DNA of 64,000 nt from Novipirellula galeiformis (GCF_007860095.1 NZ_SJPT01000002.1:124001-188000), one strand, 5' to 3'. Positions 1-8,916 are shown, counted from the stretch's first letter. Notes: generated by a model not told the origin, from the sequence alone. Numbers and translations: made by a program.

Positions 1-519
1 GGTTTCTTGGAATTTGTGAGCCACATCCAAAAGCGAATCATCTTCATCAATCAGCCGATTGCGATCGATATTCATGTATTGATGAACGTTCGTCCCCGGC
101 ATTTGGTCGTGCAGGGCGCCGATCAAGACACGCATCGCGGTCTTTTCTGAAAAGATACCGAGGTATTGTTCATTTTTGTCGACCACGGGTGCACCGGAGA
201 TGCGACGGCTGAGCAGATGATCGATCGCTTCAAAGACATCGATGGCGGGATCGAGCGTCACCAAGTGACACATCATGAACTCGCGAACTCGGATCAAATG
301 GATACCATCGGAGTGGGCGGCTTCGACTGGTTCGGTTAATGCGTTCATGCAACATTTTTCGCTGAACACGCCGACATAGTTGCCGCCGGCATCAACGACG
401 GGAGCCCCGGATATATTCTCTTTTAACAGACGTGCGACACTTTCCATTACATCGCAGTTCGGTGTCAGCGTCACTAGATTGCGACGCATGATGTCACTTG
501 CAGTCTTCATATGAATCAT
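1..519 (-). CDS. CBS-domain protein, C-terminus cut by window edge
   Basis: The reading frame is open from an ATG at 519 (a second in-frame ATG lies at 510) to the window edge, 173 codons with no stop. It shows two CBS modules: one at about residues 8-62, with SDIMRRNLVTLTP and ISGAPVVDAGGNYVGVFSE, and one at about 79-140, with FMMCHLVTLDP and ISGAPVVDKNEQYLGIFSE. A third repeat seems to begin near residue 148 (YMNIDRNRLIDEDDS). Tandem CBS pairs bind adenosyl nucleotides and regulate attached or partner proteins. No catalytic domain is visible in the portion present, so this may be a stand-alone CBS regulator. No clear Shine-Dalgarno site helps choose between the two ATGs. Confidence 0.85.
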   Translation of the reverse strand, partial: MIHMKTASDIMRRNLVTLTPNCDVMESVARLLKENISGAPVVDAGGNYVGVFSEKCCMNALTEPVEAAHSDGIHLIRVREFMMCHLVTLDPAIDVFEAIDHLLSRRISGAPVVDKNEQYLGIFSEKTAMRVLIGALHDQMPGTNVHQYMNIDRNRLIDEDDSLLDVAHKFQET

Positions 520-723
520 AACCAAGCCCGTAGAGTGAGAAGAGTGACGAACACCAGAAGGGGGTTCAAGTCGAGGGTGCTTGGGTTCAACGTAACGCGT
601 GCGAAGGTGTGAAGTCAAACTTTTAGCGTCATTCTGCTTGTGAAAGTTTACGCAAGCAACATCGCATGTGAGCTGGGAAAACGGGTGATTGCGAAGCGTT
701 GACTGCAACGCAGGATCCAAACG

Positions 724-767
724 CACACCAGCCCCGGCGAACGCCAAGGTTCGTCGGGGCTGGTGTG
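724..767 (-). terminator. Strong stem-loop downstream of the TolC-like gene
   Basis: An almost perfect 19-bp stem (724-742 with 749-767, one G-U type mismatch) closes a 6-nt loop. It lies 32 bp beyond the stop of the TolC-like gene read on the minus strand. No T-run follows, so it may be an mRNA 3'-end stabiliser or a factor-dependent terminator and not a classical intrinsic one. Confidence 0.6.
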
Positions 768-798
768 ATTGCAAACGGAAAAGCGTAGGGATGAGACG

Positions 799-2919
799 CT
801 ATTCGGCTGCGGGTTCCGTCGGTTTCGCGGCGGGGTGGCTAGGCGGATTCGATTCTAACATCGCGTCCGTCGCCGGGGCGGTGATGAACGACTCGGCCTG
901 TGGTGCCGAGGGATCAAACGGGCCGGTTGTCAGCGGTGCGGGAACGCTGACGTTGCCGGGATTGCGACGAGGAGTCAAGTGACGTCCGGTTTCGTAGGCA
1001 TCCTGGTAAGCTCCCGCCGCCCATTGACCTTCGGCAAGTTGGACTTGGTTGTAAGCCAACAACGAACCTTTTTGGCGATGGAAGTCTCGGATCGCTAGGT
1101 TGTAGTTGGTAAGCGAGCGATAGAACTCGGCCTCGCTCGTTACGACTTGGCGTTGGGCTTGCAACAAGAAGTTGATGTTGTCGGTTCCGTCGCGGTAACG
1201 ACGACGCAGCACATCGACTTGACGTTGGTCCGCCAGATAACGGTTGTAGTTGGTTTCGAGCAACTGGTGCGTCAACATGATTTGACGAGCGGCGTCCGAG
1301 AGATCGTGACTGACCCGCAGTTCGGTTTCCGCAAGCACCGCTCGCTCGCGACGCAAGTTCAACGTCGCATGGGCGACCGCCACACTGGCGGCTCTCAAGC
1401 CCACGGGAAAGTCCATTTCCACACCGGCTTGCCATTCTTGGAAATTGCCGCCGGTGATATCGCCGTACAGGTTATCAAATTCCCCATTGTCACCATCGCC
1501 AATCAGTTTATCACCCAATCCACGAAAACGGTATTTGCCGAGGAAGTCGAGACGCGGACGTCGGTTCAGACGAGCTGCCGTGAGTTCCATTTCACGACGC
1601 TTGGTGTTGAAACGTTGGCGGCGAATTTCGACGCGGCGACTGAGCGCTTGTCCCAGTGCACTTTCCCAATCGAAGACGACGCGAACGTCCGTCGGTGTCG
1701 TGGTTGGTTTTAGCAAACGTCCGTCGGTGGCGGGCAGTCCGATCAGATAACGAAGTCGTTGCTCACGGGCGTACAACCCTTCGGGGCCGCCGAGAGATGA
1801 CTCGACTTGAGCTCGGAATTGGTAGTACTGAGATTGGGCTTGGGCTTCTTCGTCGCTTCGCCCTGCACCGGCTTCGAGTCGTACTTGTTGATACTGGAAT
1901 GTTTGTAGCGCCGCATCACGTCCTTTGACGTTCGCTTCGAGGACCCGATAGCCCAGCGACAAATCCCAATAGGCTTGTTCGACATCGGCAACCAAGTTGA
2001 GAACCGCAGCCTCGAAGTCGGCCAATGCGACGTCTTCGTTGACCCGTGCGATCAAGACACCGTTGTATTGACCGATGCCGGAGTTGGGGCCGGCGATGCG
2101 GTTGAACGTCGTCCCCGCACCCTGCATCAACGGTTGACGATATTCCGCTTCGAGGAAGCCAACAAAGTCACTGCGAAACGCTCGGTTAGGCCGGTTGCTG
2201 TGGTTGTAGTCGACGTTGTGCCGCAACGCAAAACGAGCACCTTGTGCGGTTTGTTTGGACAATTCGGCGATGTACGTGCCGTGCGATTCCTGCAACGTCG
2301 TTGGGGTGAAAGCGGCAATGACGGGATTGATCGCAACGTTCTGGGGCTGGTCGACATTGCTCCAGAAAAGTTGTTGCGAGAATTGAGCGTCGAACGCGGA
2401 CAAGGCCGCTTCGGTACCCGAGAGTGGATTGGCATGTGCCAATGCGGGGTCAAACGTCGTGCTAGTCCCCTGCGGATTCGAGACCACGGTGCCGCCGATC
2501 GATCGTAGCACCGGGCTTTGTTGAACCGCTAACTGAATGGCTTGCTCAAGTGTCAATTCAAACGACGGAACCTGGGACGGGTCTTCCAGAGCCAGAGGTT
2601 CGGTGGCTTGTTGTGCGGCTTCGGCGGGAGCCGTCGCACATTGCTGGACTTCGGGGTACTCGATTCGCATCGCGGCGTCATCATGATACGACGCTTTGGT
2701 ATCGTGCGGTCCATCCTTGATTCGATCCATCACACTACAACCGACACTGGTGATGGAGGTCGCTCCGAGCAGCACGGCGAGTAGAGCGGCACGGCGGGAT
2801 TTACGCCACGAGGATTTAAGACGATCGCTGGCTTGGCAAAGGGGGGATGCCGCAGCTTGCGTGGCTACTTGTTTGTCTCGGTTGCGTCGCATGACCAGGT
2901 TCACTTGAGTACGCCGCAC
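799..2919 (-). CDS. TolC-family outer-membrane efflux lipoprotein
   Basis: A 706-aa protein (from GTG at 2919; an ATG at 2892 is an equally possible start). A basic N-region and hydrophobic stretch end in a lipobox, TSVGC, with the Cys at residue 61, so it should be a lipid-anchored outer-membrane protein. It carries two outer-membrane-efflux-protein repeats. The first has LTLEQAIQLAVQQSP and AYWDLSLGYRVLEAN; the second has AGVEMDFPVG, ARQIMLTHQLLETN and LLQAQRQVVTSEAEFYRSL. These helices build the periplasmic tunnel of tripartite efflux or type I export systems. It is longer than E. coli TolC (about 490 aa) because of a large insertion between the N-terminal part and the first helical repeat. 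No inner-membrane pump or adaptor gene lies beside it. Confidence 0.88.
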   Translation of the reverse strand: MRRTQVNLVMRRNRDKQVATQAAASPLCQASDRLKSSWRKSRRAALLAVLLGATSITSVGCSVMDRIKDGPHDTKASYHDDAAMRIEYPEVQQCATAPAEAAQQATEPLALEDPSQVPSFELTLEQAIQLAVQQSPVLRSIGGTVVSNPQGTSTTFDPALAHANPLSGTEAALSAFDAQFSQQLFWSNVDQPQNVAINPVIAAFTPTTLQESHGTYIAELSKQTAQGARFALRHNVDYNHSNRPNRAFRSDFVGFLEAEYRQPLMQGAGTTFNRIAGPNSGIGQYNGVLIARVNEDVALADFEAAVLNLVADVEQAYWDLSLGYRVLEANVKGRDAALQTFQYQQVRLEAGAGRSDEEAQAQSQYYQFRAQVESSLGGPEGLYAREQRLRYLIGLPATDGRLLKPTTTPTDVRVVFDWESALGQALSRRVEIRRQRFNTKRREMELTAARLNRRPRLDFLGKYRFRGLGDKLIGDGDNGEFDNLYGDITGGNFQEWQAGVEMDFPVGLRAASVAVAHATLNLRRERAVLAETELRVSHDLSDAARQIMLTHQLLETNYNRYLADQRQVDVLRRRYRDGTDNINFLLQAQRQVVTSEAEFYRSLTNYNLAIRDFHRQKGSLLAYNQVQLAEGQWAAGAYQDAYETGRHLTPRRNPGNVSVPAPLTTGPFDPSAPQAESFITAPATDAMLESNPPSHPAAKPTEPAAE

Positions 2920-3286
2920 CCTCTTTCGTCACTCGTACAACACGGGCGATCGCGCGAAAGATCATTGGCGGTACGAGTGATATCGACCGGATTGCCGAAA
3001 CATCTGGAATGATCGGGCGATGAAATGCACCTGCAAATAGCGAAGAACCCTCACAGCCATCAAGGTCGTGTTGAACCTTGACGGTTAGCGAGACGCTCGC
3101 GGCATCCCTAAGAGTAGGGGGCGGCGTGGGGGACCCTAAAACCGACGTTTTTACGCGGGATTAGTTATTTGATCCGCAGAAGCAATCAAGCGTGCAAGTT
3201 AGGGTTCGCGTCGAAGATTGCTTTTTTGATGCCAACGGAAACGGTTGCCGAGTTTGGCAACGCGCCGATTTCAATGCCGCAACAGC
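2920..3286. other. Intergenic region with a 10-bp inverted repeat
   Basis: No coding region is supported. A perfect 10-bp inverted repeat (2929-2938 and 2971-2980, arms TCACTCGTAC / GTACGAGTGA) lies just upstream of the TolC-like gene start. It could be an operator or a leader hairpin. A shorter hairpin (3244-3261) sits beyond the DUF6580 gene. Confidence 0.5.
3244..3261 (-). terminator. Short hairpin downstream of DUF6580 gene
   Basis: GTTGCC and GGCAAC form a perfect 6-bp stem with a 6-nt loop, 26 bp past the stop codon. There is no T-run on the minus strand, so the terminator role is a guess. Confidence 0.3.
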
Positions 3287-3817
3287 TTAGGCTTGGGCAA
3301 CCGCGGGAAGGCGCAAACGTGACTGAGACAGTTCCCAGGCACCAAAGACGACGACTGAGAAACACAGATCGCCTGCGATTGTGTAGCCGAAAAAGGGGAT
3401 CGCGTTGACGTAACAGGCTGTGACGCCAGCAACCGTCATGGGATACCAACCGGCCACCAATAAGCCAAAGTTACTAAGTAAGAAGAAGACGCCCGAGGCG
3501 GCCAGCGATGCCGCAGGGACTTTCCACAGTCGGCTCTTTCCGCTCGCGTTGCGGAGCATACGACCGATTGGAACCGAAGCGGCAATCCCGAGGTAAACCA
3601 GCGCCATCGCAGCGGGGCTATAGAATCCCAGTCCGGGAATCCCCAGCGTGTGGCCCACTAGGTCACTGAGTCCCATCACCGCGATTGGCACCAAATAAGC
3701 TCGACGCCCGCTCAGGTAACTGCCGGCAAACAACCCCAGCGCGGCGACACAGGCAACGTTCGGGGGATGGGGGAGGAAGCGGCTCGCAGCAACGGCCAAA
3801 ATCATTAGGTAAAACAT
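3287..3817 (-). CDS. DUF6580-type small integral membrane protein
   Basis: A 176-aa, very hydrophobic protein with about five membrane helices and almost no soluble part. Its opening, ASRFLPHPPNVACVAALGLF, followed by YLSGRRAYLVPIAVMGLSDL and a terminal VNAIPFFGYTIAGDLCFS, matches my memory of the DUF6580 family. That family resembles the substrate-binding (S) subunits of ECF-type vitamin transporters. The substrate is unknown, and no ECF ATPase or T-subunit gene lies nearby. It is transcribed alone between two unrelated minus-strand genes. Confidence 0.75.
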   Translation of the reverse strand: MFYLMILAVAASRFLPHPPNVACVAALGLFAGSYLSGRRAYLVPIAVMGLSDLVGHTLGIPGLGFYSPAAMALVYLGIAASVPIGRMLRNASGKSRLWKVPAASLAASGVFFLLSNFGLLVAGWYPMTVAGVTACYVNAIPFFGYTIAGDLCFSVVVFGAWELSQSRLRLPAVAQA

Positions 3818-4010
3818 CGGGCGAGTCCAAGCGTTGGTTTGGAAAACAGTCTAGGGATAAGCTTGTTTTAAACGCTTTGCCACGAAATCACCAGAGGGGA
3901 AAAGTGAAGGGGGGCGGGAAGGGCGTGATGGAACGGTGAGGTCGGTGTGATGGCGACGGCCGACCGCAGCGGATCGATGTGAACCGGTTCCTTTTGCTGT
4001 GGGATTAACG

Positions 4011-4057
4011 AAAAAAGGCCAGACTTCTGGGGGGAAACGCCCCCTCGAAGTCTGGCC
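4011..4057 (-). terminator. Intrinsic terminator of the secreted hypothetical gene
   Basis: An 11-bp stem (4017-4027 with 4047-4057) encloses an inner G-rich/C-rich stem and a GAAAC loop. On the minus strand it is followed by six T residues (A-run 4011-4016). It lies about 50 bp beyond the stop at 4110, as expected for a Rho-independent terminator. Confidence 0.85.
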
Positions 4058-4109
4058 CTTTGAATCAAGTGCGGCTTTTTAATGCACGGAATCGTGGATT
4101 CGCTATGCA

Positions 4110-5120
4110 CTAAGGAAAAGCGATGATTGCGCCCGATACTGCGGCGGCTTCGGCGATCACGGCGCGACGCTCATACGGAGGGCGTTGCAAGTAGGCCGGC
4201 ACACACGTACCGCTGCGATAATACCCCAACGTATATTCACAATCCAATGGATGATTGACCGTTGCCAGGTAGGGCAGCATTGGCACCGTGGTGAAGAATC
4301 GCATTCCCGCAACGACCGGGGTTAGGTGCGGGAATCGCTCGTGCCCGTGACGCTCGAGCATACGATCTTCGAAGTATAGCGGGTGGGAAAAAGTATTTGG
4401 GGCGTTCCAGGCCTTGAATGACCATCCCCAAGTCGGGGAGCGTTGGATGCCTTGCTCAGGGAGCGGCGAGACAGGCGAATCCTCCGTCGAGCGGAATCCG
4501 TCGGGGGCACGACCGTTGCCCACACTCGTGATCGAAGTGCTGGCGGCTTCGATCGCGGGCAGCTCGAGTCGACCGCCGACCACATCGGGAGTTCGGTGGG
4601 ACATGTCGCTGTCCATCAAATTGATCCGTTTGGTCGACGGCTTTGTTTTGCTATCTTTTTGGTCAGGCTTCTGAAATGCGATTCTCGGTGACGTGAGATC
4701 GATGGGCGTGGCAGGGTTCAGGTGATTGATGGTGGCCGGTTGGAGCGGCGTTTGCGCCGTCGCCGCGTTCGCGGTCATCTCCGTGGCGGGGTCGAGGTCG
4801 CTGGGGACAACGACCCCTTCGTTTCGCTGTGCGATACGCGGCGACTCGGGGAAATAGGCCGGTGCTTCGAAATGGGCCGGTGCTTCGAAATGGGCCGGGG
4901 GCTCTGCGTCGGACGCTTCTTTAACGACCCCACTGCCAAACACCTCATCGGTCCAAGCGACGAAATCCTCATTGCGGCTGTCGTCAAAGGTAGGCAAGCC
5001 CTCCAAACCAGTGATTTGGCGCGGTTGAGGTTGATCAGCCACGGCGACGGAGCAAGCCATCATCAACCCTGACATGAGACTTTTGGTAAATAGGTTCCGC
5101 TTTGATCGTTTCGAATTCAT
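4110..5120 (-). CDS. Secreted hypothetical protein with His/Pro-rich repeat
   Basis: The start is placed at the ATG at 5120 (336 aa), which gives a signal peptide of the form MNSKRSKRNLFTKSLMSGLM followed by a hydrophobic core ending near SVAVADQ. The open frame continues upstream to 5606, but that part is low-quality, Cys/Arg-rich sequence and was rejected. The middle is disordered and Pro/Thr-rich, with a short repeat (APAHFE, APAHFE, APAYFP) encoded by an 18-bp tandem DNA repeat at 4861-4896. The C-terminal 90 residues look folded: WGWSFKAWNAPNTFSHPLYF, then HPLDCEYTLGYYRSGTCVP. I recognise no named family; the C-terminal part resembles uncharacterised planctomycete secreted proteins. A strong terminator follows the gene. 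Confidence 0.7.
   Translation of the reverse strand: MNSKRSKRNLFTKSLMSGLMMACSVAVADQPQPRQITGLEGLPTFDDSRNEDFVAWTDEVFGSGVVKEASDAEPPAHFEAPAHFEAPAYFPESPRIAQRNEGVVVPSDLDPATEMTANAATAQTPLQPATINHLNPATPIDLTSPRIAFQKPDQKDSKTKPSTKRINLMDSDMSHRTPDVVGGRLELPAIEAASTSITSVGNGRAPDGFRSTEDSPVSPLPEQGIQRSPTWGWSFKAWNAPNTFSHPLYFEDRMLERHGHERFPHLTPVVAGMRFFTTVPMLPYLATVNHPLDCEYTLGYYRSGTCVPAYLQRPPYERRAVIAEAAAVSGAIIAFP
4861..4896. repeat. 18-bp tandem repeat inside secreted protein gene
   Basis: Two identical 18-bp units (4861-4878, 4879-4896), with a diverged half copy at 4851-4860 and another at the 3' side. They encode the PAHFEA repeat of the minus-strand gene, and the unit is a multiple of three. Confidence 0.75.
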
Positions 5121-5705
5121 CGGCTCGTTCCTTCGGCTGATTCGTTGACGGGCCAGTCCGTTTTGGCCTCGTTGAAACCTCCGCTTAAACGATAGGAGGT
5201 CCAGTTGTATGGATTCGACCTCTGGGAGCAAAAACAACAGTCGCACCGTGGTGTGTCGGCATAACCGGCACGATATGTACGAGCCGAACGGGGGCAGACG
5301 AGTGAGTCGGATTGCAGCGTTTCCGCTGACGAGCGAGCATTCCGGCGAAAATCGGGGCCGCGGTTGGCAGCGAGCGAGAAGTTGTCGCTTGCTCGCGGAG
5401 TAGGCTGTGAATTGATTCCGCGTGAGCGTCCGGACACTTGCCGCCGGTAGCGTGACGGGGCCCTTTGCCCAGGGAAAAACAACGGCTAGAGCAATTTGAG
5501 AAATGACGTCGGTCAAAAAAGTCGCTGCGTTCACCAGAACGTGGTCCACCACGAACGTGACGGTAGCTACGTCAAAGATGAAAATACGCCAGCACGCAGC
5601 TTGCACCTTCTGATTTGATTACGCCCCCCGAGCGCGAAAGCTCCTCCGCCGATCACAATTGGGGAGCGAAACGCGGCGACAGCGGCAATCCCAAATCGCG
5701 ATCGT
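5121..5705. other. 585-bp intergenic region, one dispersed repeat copy
   Basis: No gene is supported here. The stretch holds the 5' leader of the secreted hypothetical gene and one copy of a dispersed palindromic repeat at 5521-5580. The rest shows no structure I can name. Confidence 0.5.
5521..5580. repeat. Dispersed ~60-bp palindromic repeat, copy 1
   Basis: The first 30 bases match 39081-39110 at 27 of 30 positions (shared core GCTGCGTTC-CCAGAACG-GGTCCACC), and the remaining 30 are related but more diverged. The element is imperfectly self-complementary: the left end GCTGCGTTC pairs with the right end GAACGTGACGGTAGC. It resembles a REP-like intergenic element. Confidence 0.6.
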
Positions 5706-6287
5706 TTACTCAGCCTTCGCATCCTTGGGGAGCGGCGAATCACTTGGCGTTGCCGAGTCGGCTGGCGTTGCTTCAACAAATTTCAACGACGCACTGTTCA
5801 TACAGTACCGCTTTCCCGTCGGTTCAGGGCCGTCATCAAAGACATGGCCAAGATGAGCGCCACAACGTTTGCAGTGGACTTCGACGCGTGTGTAGATCAG
5901 CCGCCAATCGTTGCGAAAGCCAACGACTTTTTCGTTCAAGGGTTGATAGAAACTGGGCCAGCCGGTTCCCGATTTGAACTTCGTTTCGCTGGCGAACAAC
6001 TCTCGATCACAAACGATGCAGTGATAGGTCCCCGTTTTCTTGTTGTCCCAATACTTGTTACGAAATGCGGGCTCGGTAGCTTCGTTCTGAGTCACCTCGA
6101 ATTGGATCCGCGATAGCGAGCGACGCAGTTCCACTTTGGACTTCGGGGTGTATTCGGCCTCGGCGTCGGATTGCTCCGCCGCAGCGGTCTCTGTCTTGCC
6201 ACCGGAGTCATCGGCGAAAAGCTTGGGTGAAACGAGGCTCAGTAGTAGCACGGCGAGCGTGAGGGGAAAGGTGAGGTGGGGTTTCAT
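5706..6287 (-). CDS. msrB: Peptide-methionine (R)-S-oxide reductase, exported
   Basis: MsrB reduces methionine-R-sulfoxide in proteins. The start is set at the ATG at 6287 (193 aa) because AGGAG lies 8 nt upstream and because the protein then opens with a clean signal peptide (MKPHLTFPLTLAVLLLSLV...), pointing to a periplasmic or lipid-attached location. Family marks: zinc-binding CIVC (about residues 90-93) and CKRC (139-142), the SGTGWPSF substrate loop (106-113), and the catalytic Cys in RYCMNSASL (about 162). The region between the signal peptide and the domain is acidic and Ala/Glu-rich. The C-terminal tail is Pro/Ser-rich. It is a single-gene unit. Confidence 0.93.
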   Translation of the reverse strand: MKPHLTFPLTLAVLLLSLVSPKLFADDSGGKTETAAAEQSDAEAEYTPKSKVELRRSLSRIQFEVTQNEATEPAFRNKYWDNKKTGTYHCIVCDRELFASETKFKSGTGWPSFYQPLNEKVVGFRNDWRLIYTRVEVHCKRCGAHLGHVFDDGPEPTGKRYCMNSASLKFVEATPADSATPSDSPLPKDAKAE

Positions 6288-6446
6288 CGCTGGGACTCCT
6301 GAAGATAGAAAGCAACCACCACCATTATCATCAAGCCGCTCGGTGAATGGCAACCTTTTCTGGCTGATTCCTCGCGGTTACCGGTGAGTCGTCGGAGCAA
6401 TCGGTCGTAAATCAAACGTCATCCAGCGTTGGATCAGCTACTCCTG

Positions 6447-6477
6447 TGAATGGATGGGGGAATGAATGGATGGGAGC
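6447..6477. repeat. Short tandem duplication, 16-bp period
   Basis: TGAATGGATGGGGGA (6447-6461) and TGAATGGATGGGAGC (6463-6477) lie head to tail in the gap between msrB and the C39-like gene. This is one of several such intergenic duplications in the window. Confidence 0.6.
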
Positions 6478-6594
6478 CGAGCGATCGTAGCACGCTCGGT
6501 CATGGTGCGGGCAGGAATTCGCCTCGGCCGGCCAATTGAACCGTGCGTGGGGACGCCAAGGCCAGAAAGAGAGAGAGGACGTCAGGACGCGTGG

Positions 6595-7503
6595 TCAGCG
6601 TTCTACCAATGCGATCCCTTCGCCTCGCCACAGGACTCGTAAATCGTCGTCGCTCCATCTTGCATATCCCGCGGAGGGGTCACCGATGCCGAGCCAGGCA
6701 TCGTTGCAACGTCCGAATAACACAATCGAATGCCGGTAGCCAGGGTCCCAACCGTACTTTTTCGCATAGCCTGAATCGGCGCCAAAGCGGGGCACCCCGA
6801 CGACCAACGCCACCGGCCAAGGGCCTTGGGTCAGAAGACTTTCGATGTCCGTGTGGATCACTTTCGGTTTAAGATGGCTTGACGATGTCGCGATCGACAA
6901 TCCTCGCCACAACCCCAACGAGGGTGTGCCATGCGAGTTGGTTAAACACAACTTAACCATCTCGGCTTCGCTAAGATCGAGGCCATGGGCTTTGAGTAAG
7001 GTGGCGCCCGCGGCGGCGCTACACGTGTTGGCATTGGTTTGCATGCACACGCATTCTGCTTCCCAATGGTGGGTTACCATGACGGGACGAAGGAACCGCT
7101 GAACAAGCGGTTCATATAACGTCCCCAGGGTTAGGACCGCCAACAACGATCCGCTGATCACACGCCGCCATGAGGGGCGGTTTGGCAATCGAAATGCAGC
7201 ACCACTGGCGACGGCCAAGGCAACGGCCGTCACTTCGGACCAGATAATCACTGCCGAAAACGGCAGGAACCGCGCCCAAAAAAGTCGGTCGTGCGTTGCG
7301 TACAAGATCACAAGGGCAGCCAGCACGGCGGCCGTTAACACGATCGAAGGGGCGCGGGACACCACCGCGGTGGTGCGCTCAGGGGGAGTGTCCAAGTTCA
7401 TCTTGGTGGCGGTGGTTTGCGGCGGGCGCAGACGCCACGCAACCCATGCCATCACGCTGACACAGAGCAGTGTCATCACCGTCAGGGCGAATACCAAATC
7501 CAT
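6595..7503 (-). CDS. Membrane protein with C39-like cysteine peptidase domain
   Basis: A 302-aa protein. About four membrane helices fill residues 1-135. A soluble domain follows with the layout of C39-type papain-like peptidases: Gln155 and Cys161 in CMQTNANTCSAAAGATLL, His258 in GYRHSIVLFG, and Asp275 in GIGDPSAG. C39 peptidases cleave leader peptides after GG, usually as part of an ABC exporter. Here no ABC domain is present, so it may be a stand-alone processing protease, or an inactive relative acting as a binding domain. No substrate-like small peptide was seen next to it. The active-site residues look intact, so activity is plausible. Confidence 0.7.
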   Translation of the reverse strand: MDLVFALTVMTLLCVSVMAWVAWRLRPPQTTATKMNLDTPPERTTAVVSRAPSIVLTAAVLAALVILYATHDRLFWARFLPFSAVIIWSEVTAVALAVASGAAFRLPNRPSWRRVISGSLLAVLTLGTLYEPLVQRFLRPVMVTHHWEAECVCMQTNANTCSAAAGATLLKAHGLDLSEAEMVKLCLTNSHGTPSLGLWRGLSIATSSSHLKPKVIHTDIESLLTQGPWPVALVVGVPRFGADSGYAKKYGWDPGYRHSIVLFGRCNDAWLGIGDPSAGYARWSDDDLRVLWRGEGIALVER

Positions 7504-7812
7504 CAGCCGCTCGCTTGTTTACGGTGAAACGAGTGAGTTGAATCACGCCGTACATCACTTCAGCGGACAGGCTATTGAGCAGATAGGCCGTTCAGTGGAT
7601 GGGCCATTTCGCAGGCAGGAAACTCCGCACTTTGAAACTCTGTACCCGAGACCTCCGCACCCTGAAACTCCGCACCTGAAACTCCGTAACCTGGCAATTC
7701 GGCGTCGCGAGGCGCCATCGCCGTTGTCTCTGCACGGCATGCCTTTTATTCTAGTGCATTGCGACTTCGTCACGACCCCAAAACGTTTCCTCATTGAAAA
7801 GCTTTCCACGTC
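7504..7812. other. Intergenic region with minisatellite-like repeat
   Basis: It separates the minus-strand C39-like gene from the plus-strand ABC ATPase gene, so it should hold both promoters. It contains five imperfect 14-15-bp tandem units at 7619-7692. No gene is supported. Confidence 0.5.
7619..7692. repeat. Five imperfect 14-15-bp tandem units
   Basis: The consensus is close to GAAACTCCGCACCT. Units lie at 7619-7633, 7634-7648, 7649-7663, 7664-7677 and 7678-7692. The array is upstream of the ABC ATPase gene. Confidence 0.7.
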
Positions 7813-8916
7813 ATGCTAGCGGTTCAACTCGTCGACATCGAGAAACGTTATCACGATCGTGACGTGTTGCAATCGATTTGCTTGCACGTTGAGGCTGGCG
7901 AGTACATGGTGCTCCTTGGTGAAAGTGGCTGTGGCAAGACGACGATGCTGCGCACGATCGCTGGTCTAGAGTCTGCGGATGGGGGACGGGTGGAATTCGG
8001 CGGTGTGGATGTGAGTCGCATTGCAGCGCGAAAACGAGATGTCTCGATGCTGTTCCAACGCGATGCGCTGTACCCTCACATGACGTTACGTCAAACGATG
8101 GCCTTCCCCATGAAGGGGCTGGTATCCGACTCCGAAACCCAGCAACGGATCGAGCGTGCCGCGAAATTGCTTGGTCTTGACGCGATGCTCGATCGTCATC
8201 CGGAGCATTTCAGCGGCGGCGAACTGCGACGTGGAGGGCTAGCAAAAATGGTCGTGCGTCAAGCATCGATCCGATTGTTGGACGAACCGCTTTCGGCGCT
8301 CGACGGACCTGTTCGTCATCAATTCCAACAGGACCTACAGCGTTGGCACCGCGAAATACCGGGGACCACGATCCACGTCACTCACGACGGTGATGAAGCG
8401 ATGCGGATGGCGGATCGGGTTGCCGTGATGCATCAAGGCCAGATTGTGCAAGTCGGGACTCCCGAGGAGATTTTTCATCATCCCTGCTGTCTCTCGGTGG
8501 CGAAATCGATCGGGTCGCCGCCGATCAATGTGCTCGGCGGCGAGCTGCGGCAAGGCGAGCTACGCGTGCATGCGAGTGATGACCCCATCGAACTGAATCC
8601 AGCGGTGGGGCCACGACACGACGGCCACGTGTTTGTGGCGATCCGGCCGGAAGGGTTTGGGATCGTCGCGTCCAGTGGAGCTAACGACGCAATCGCCTCG
8701 ACCACCTCGGCAATCCGCTTTTCAGGCGTCTGCCGCTCGAGTTTGGTGTATGGCGGTCAATGCCACGCGAGTTTCGAAACGCAGAATGAGATCCTCGATG
8801 CCACCTTGCCGGCCGATTGTGGCGTGCAGCGCGGTGATCCGGTGACGATTGCCGCCATGCTTGCCGATGTGCATCTGTTTGATGGCGAAGGCAAGCGGAT
8901 CGAAGTGGCGCGGTAA
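7813..8916 (+). CDS. Orphan ABC transporter ATPase, MalK/UgpC-like
   Basis: A 367-aa protein with the full ABC ATPase set: Walker A GESGCGKTT (about residues 36-44), Q-loop FQRDALYPH, signature FSGGELRR (133-140), Walker B RLLDEP (154-159) followed by the D-loop SALD, and H-loop His191 in VTHD. The C-terminal 120 residues look like the TOBE/OB-fold found in sugar-importer ATPases such as MalK and UgpC. The signature region is unusual: the usual Q-R-A-L-A-R stretch is replaced by RRGGLAKMVV. No permease or binding-protein gene lies nearby, so it may serve permeases encoded elsewhere. The ATG at 7813 directly follows a T-rich stretch and no Shine-Dalgarno site is seen. Confidence 0.88.
   Translation: MLAVQLVDIEKRYHDRDVLQSICLHVEAGEYMVLLGESGCGKTTMLRTIAGLESADGGRVEFGGVDVSRIAARKRDVSMLFQRDALYPHMTLRQTMAFPMKGLVSDSETQQRIERAAKLLGLDAMLDRHPEHFSGGELRRGGLAKMVVRQASIRLLDEPLSALDGPVRHQFQQDLQRWHREIPGTTIHVTHDGDEAMRMADRVAVMHQGQIVQVGTPEEIFHHPCCLSVAKSIGSPPINVLGGELRQGELRVHASDDPIELNPAVGPRHDGHVFVAIRPEGFGIVASSGANDAIASTTSAIRFSGVCRSSLVYGGQCHASFETQNEILDATLPADCGVQRGDPVTIAAMLADVHLFDGEGKRIEVAR

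Noticed and set aside
5121-5606. N-terminal extension of the secreted hypothetical gene (start at 5606)
   Set aside because: The region reads as Cys/Arg-rich, low-quality sequence and precedes a clear signal peptide starting at 5120.
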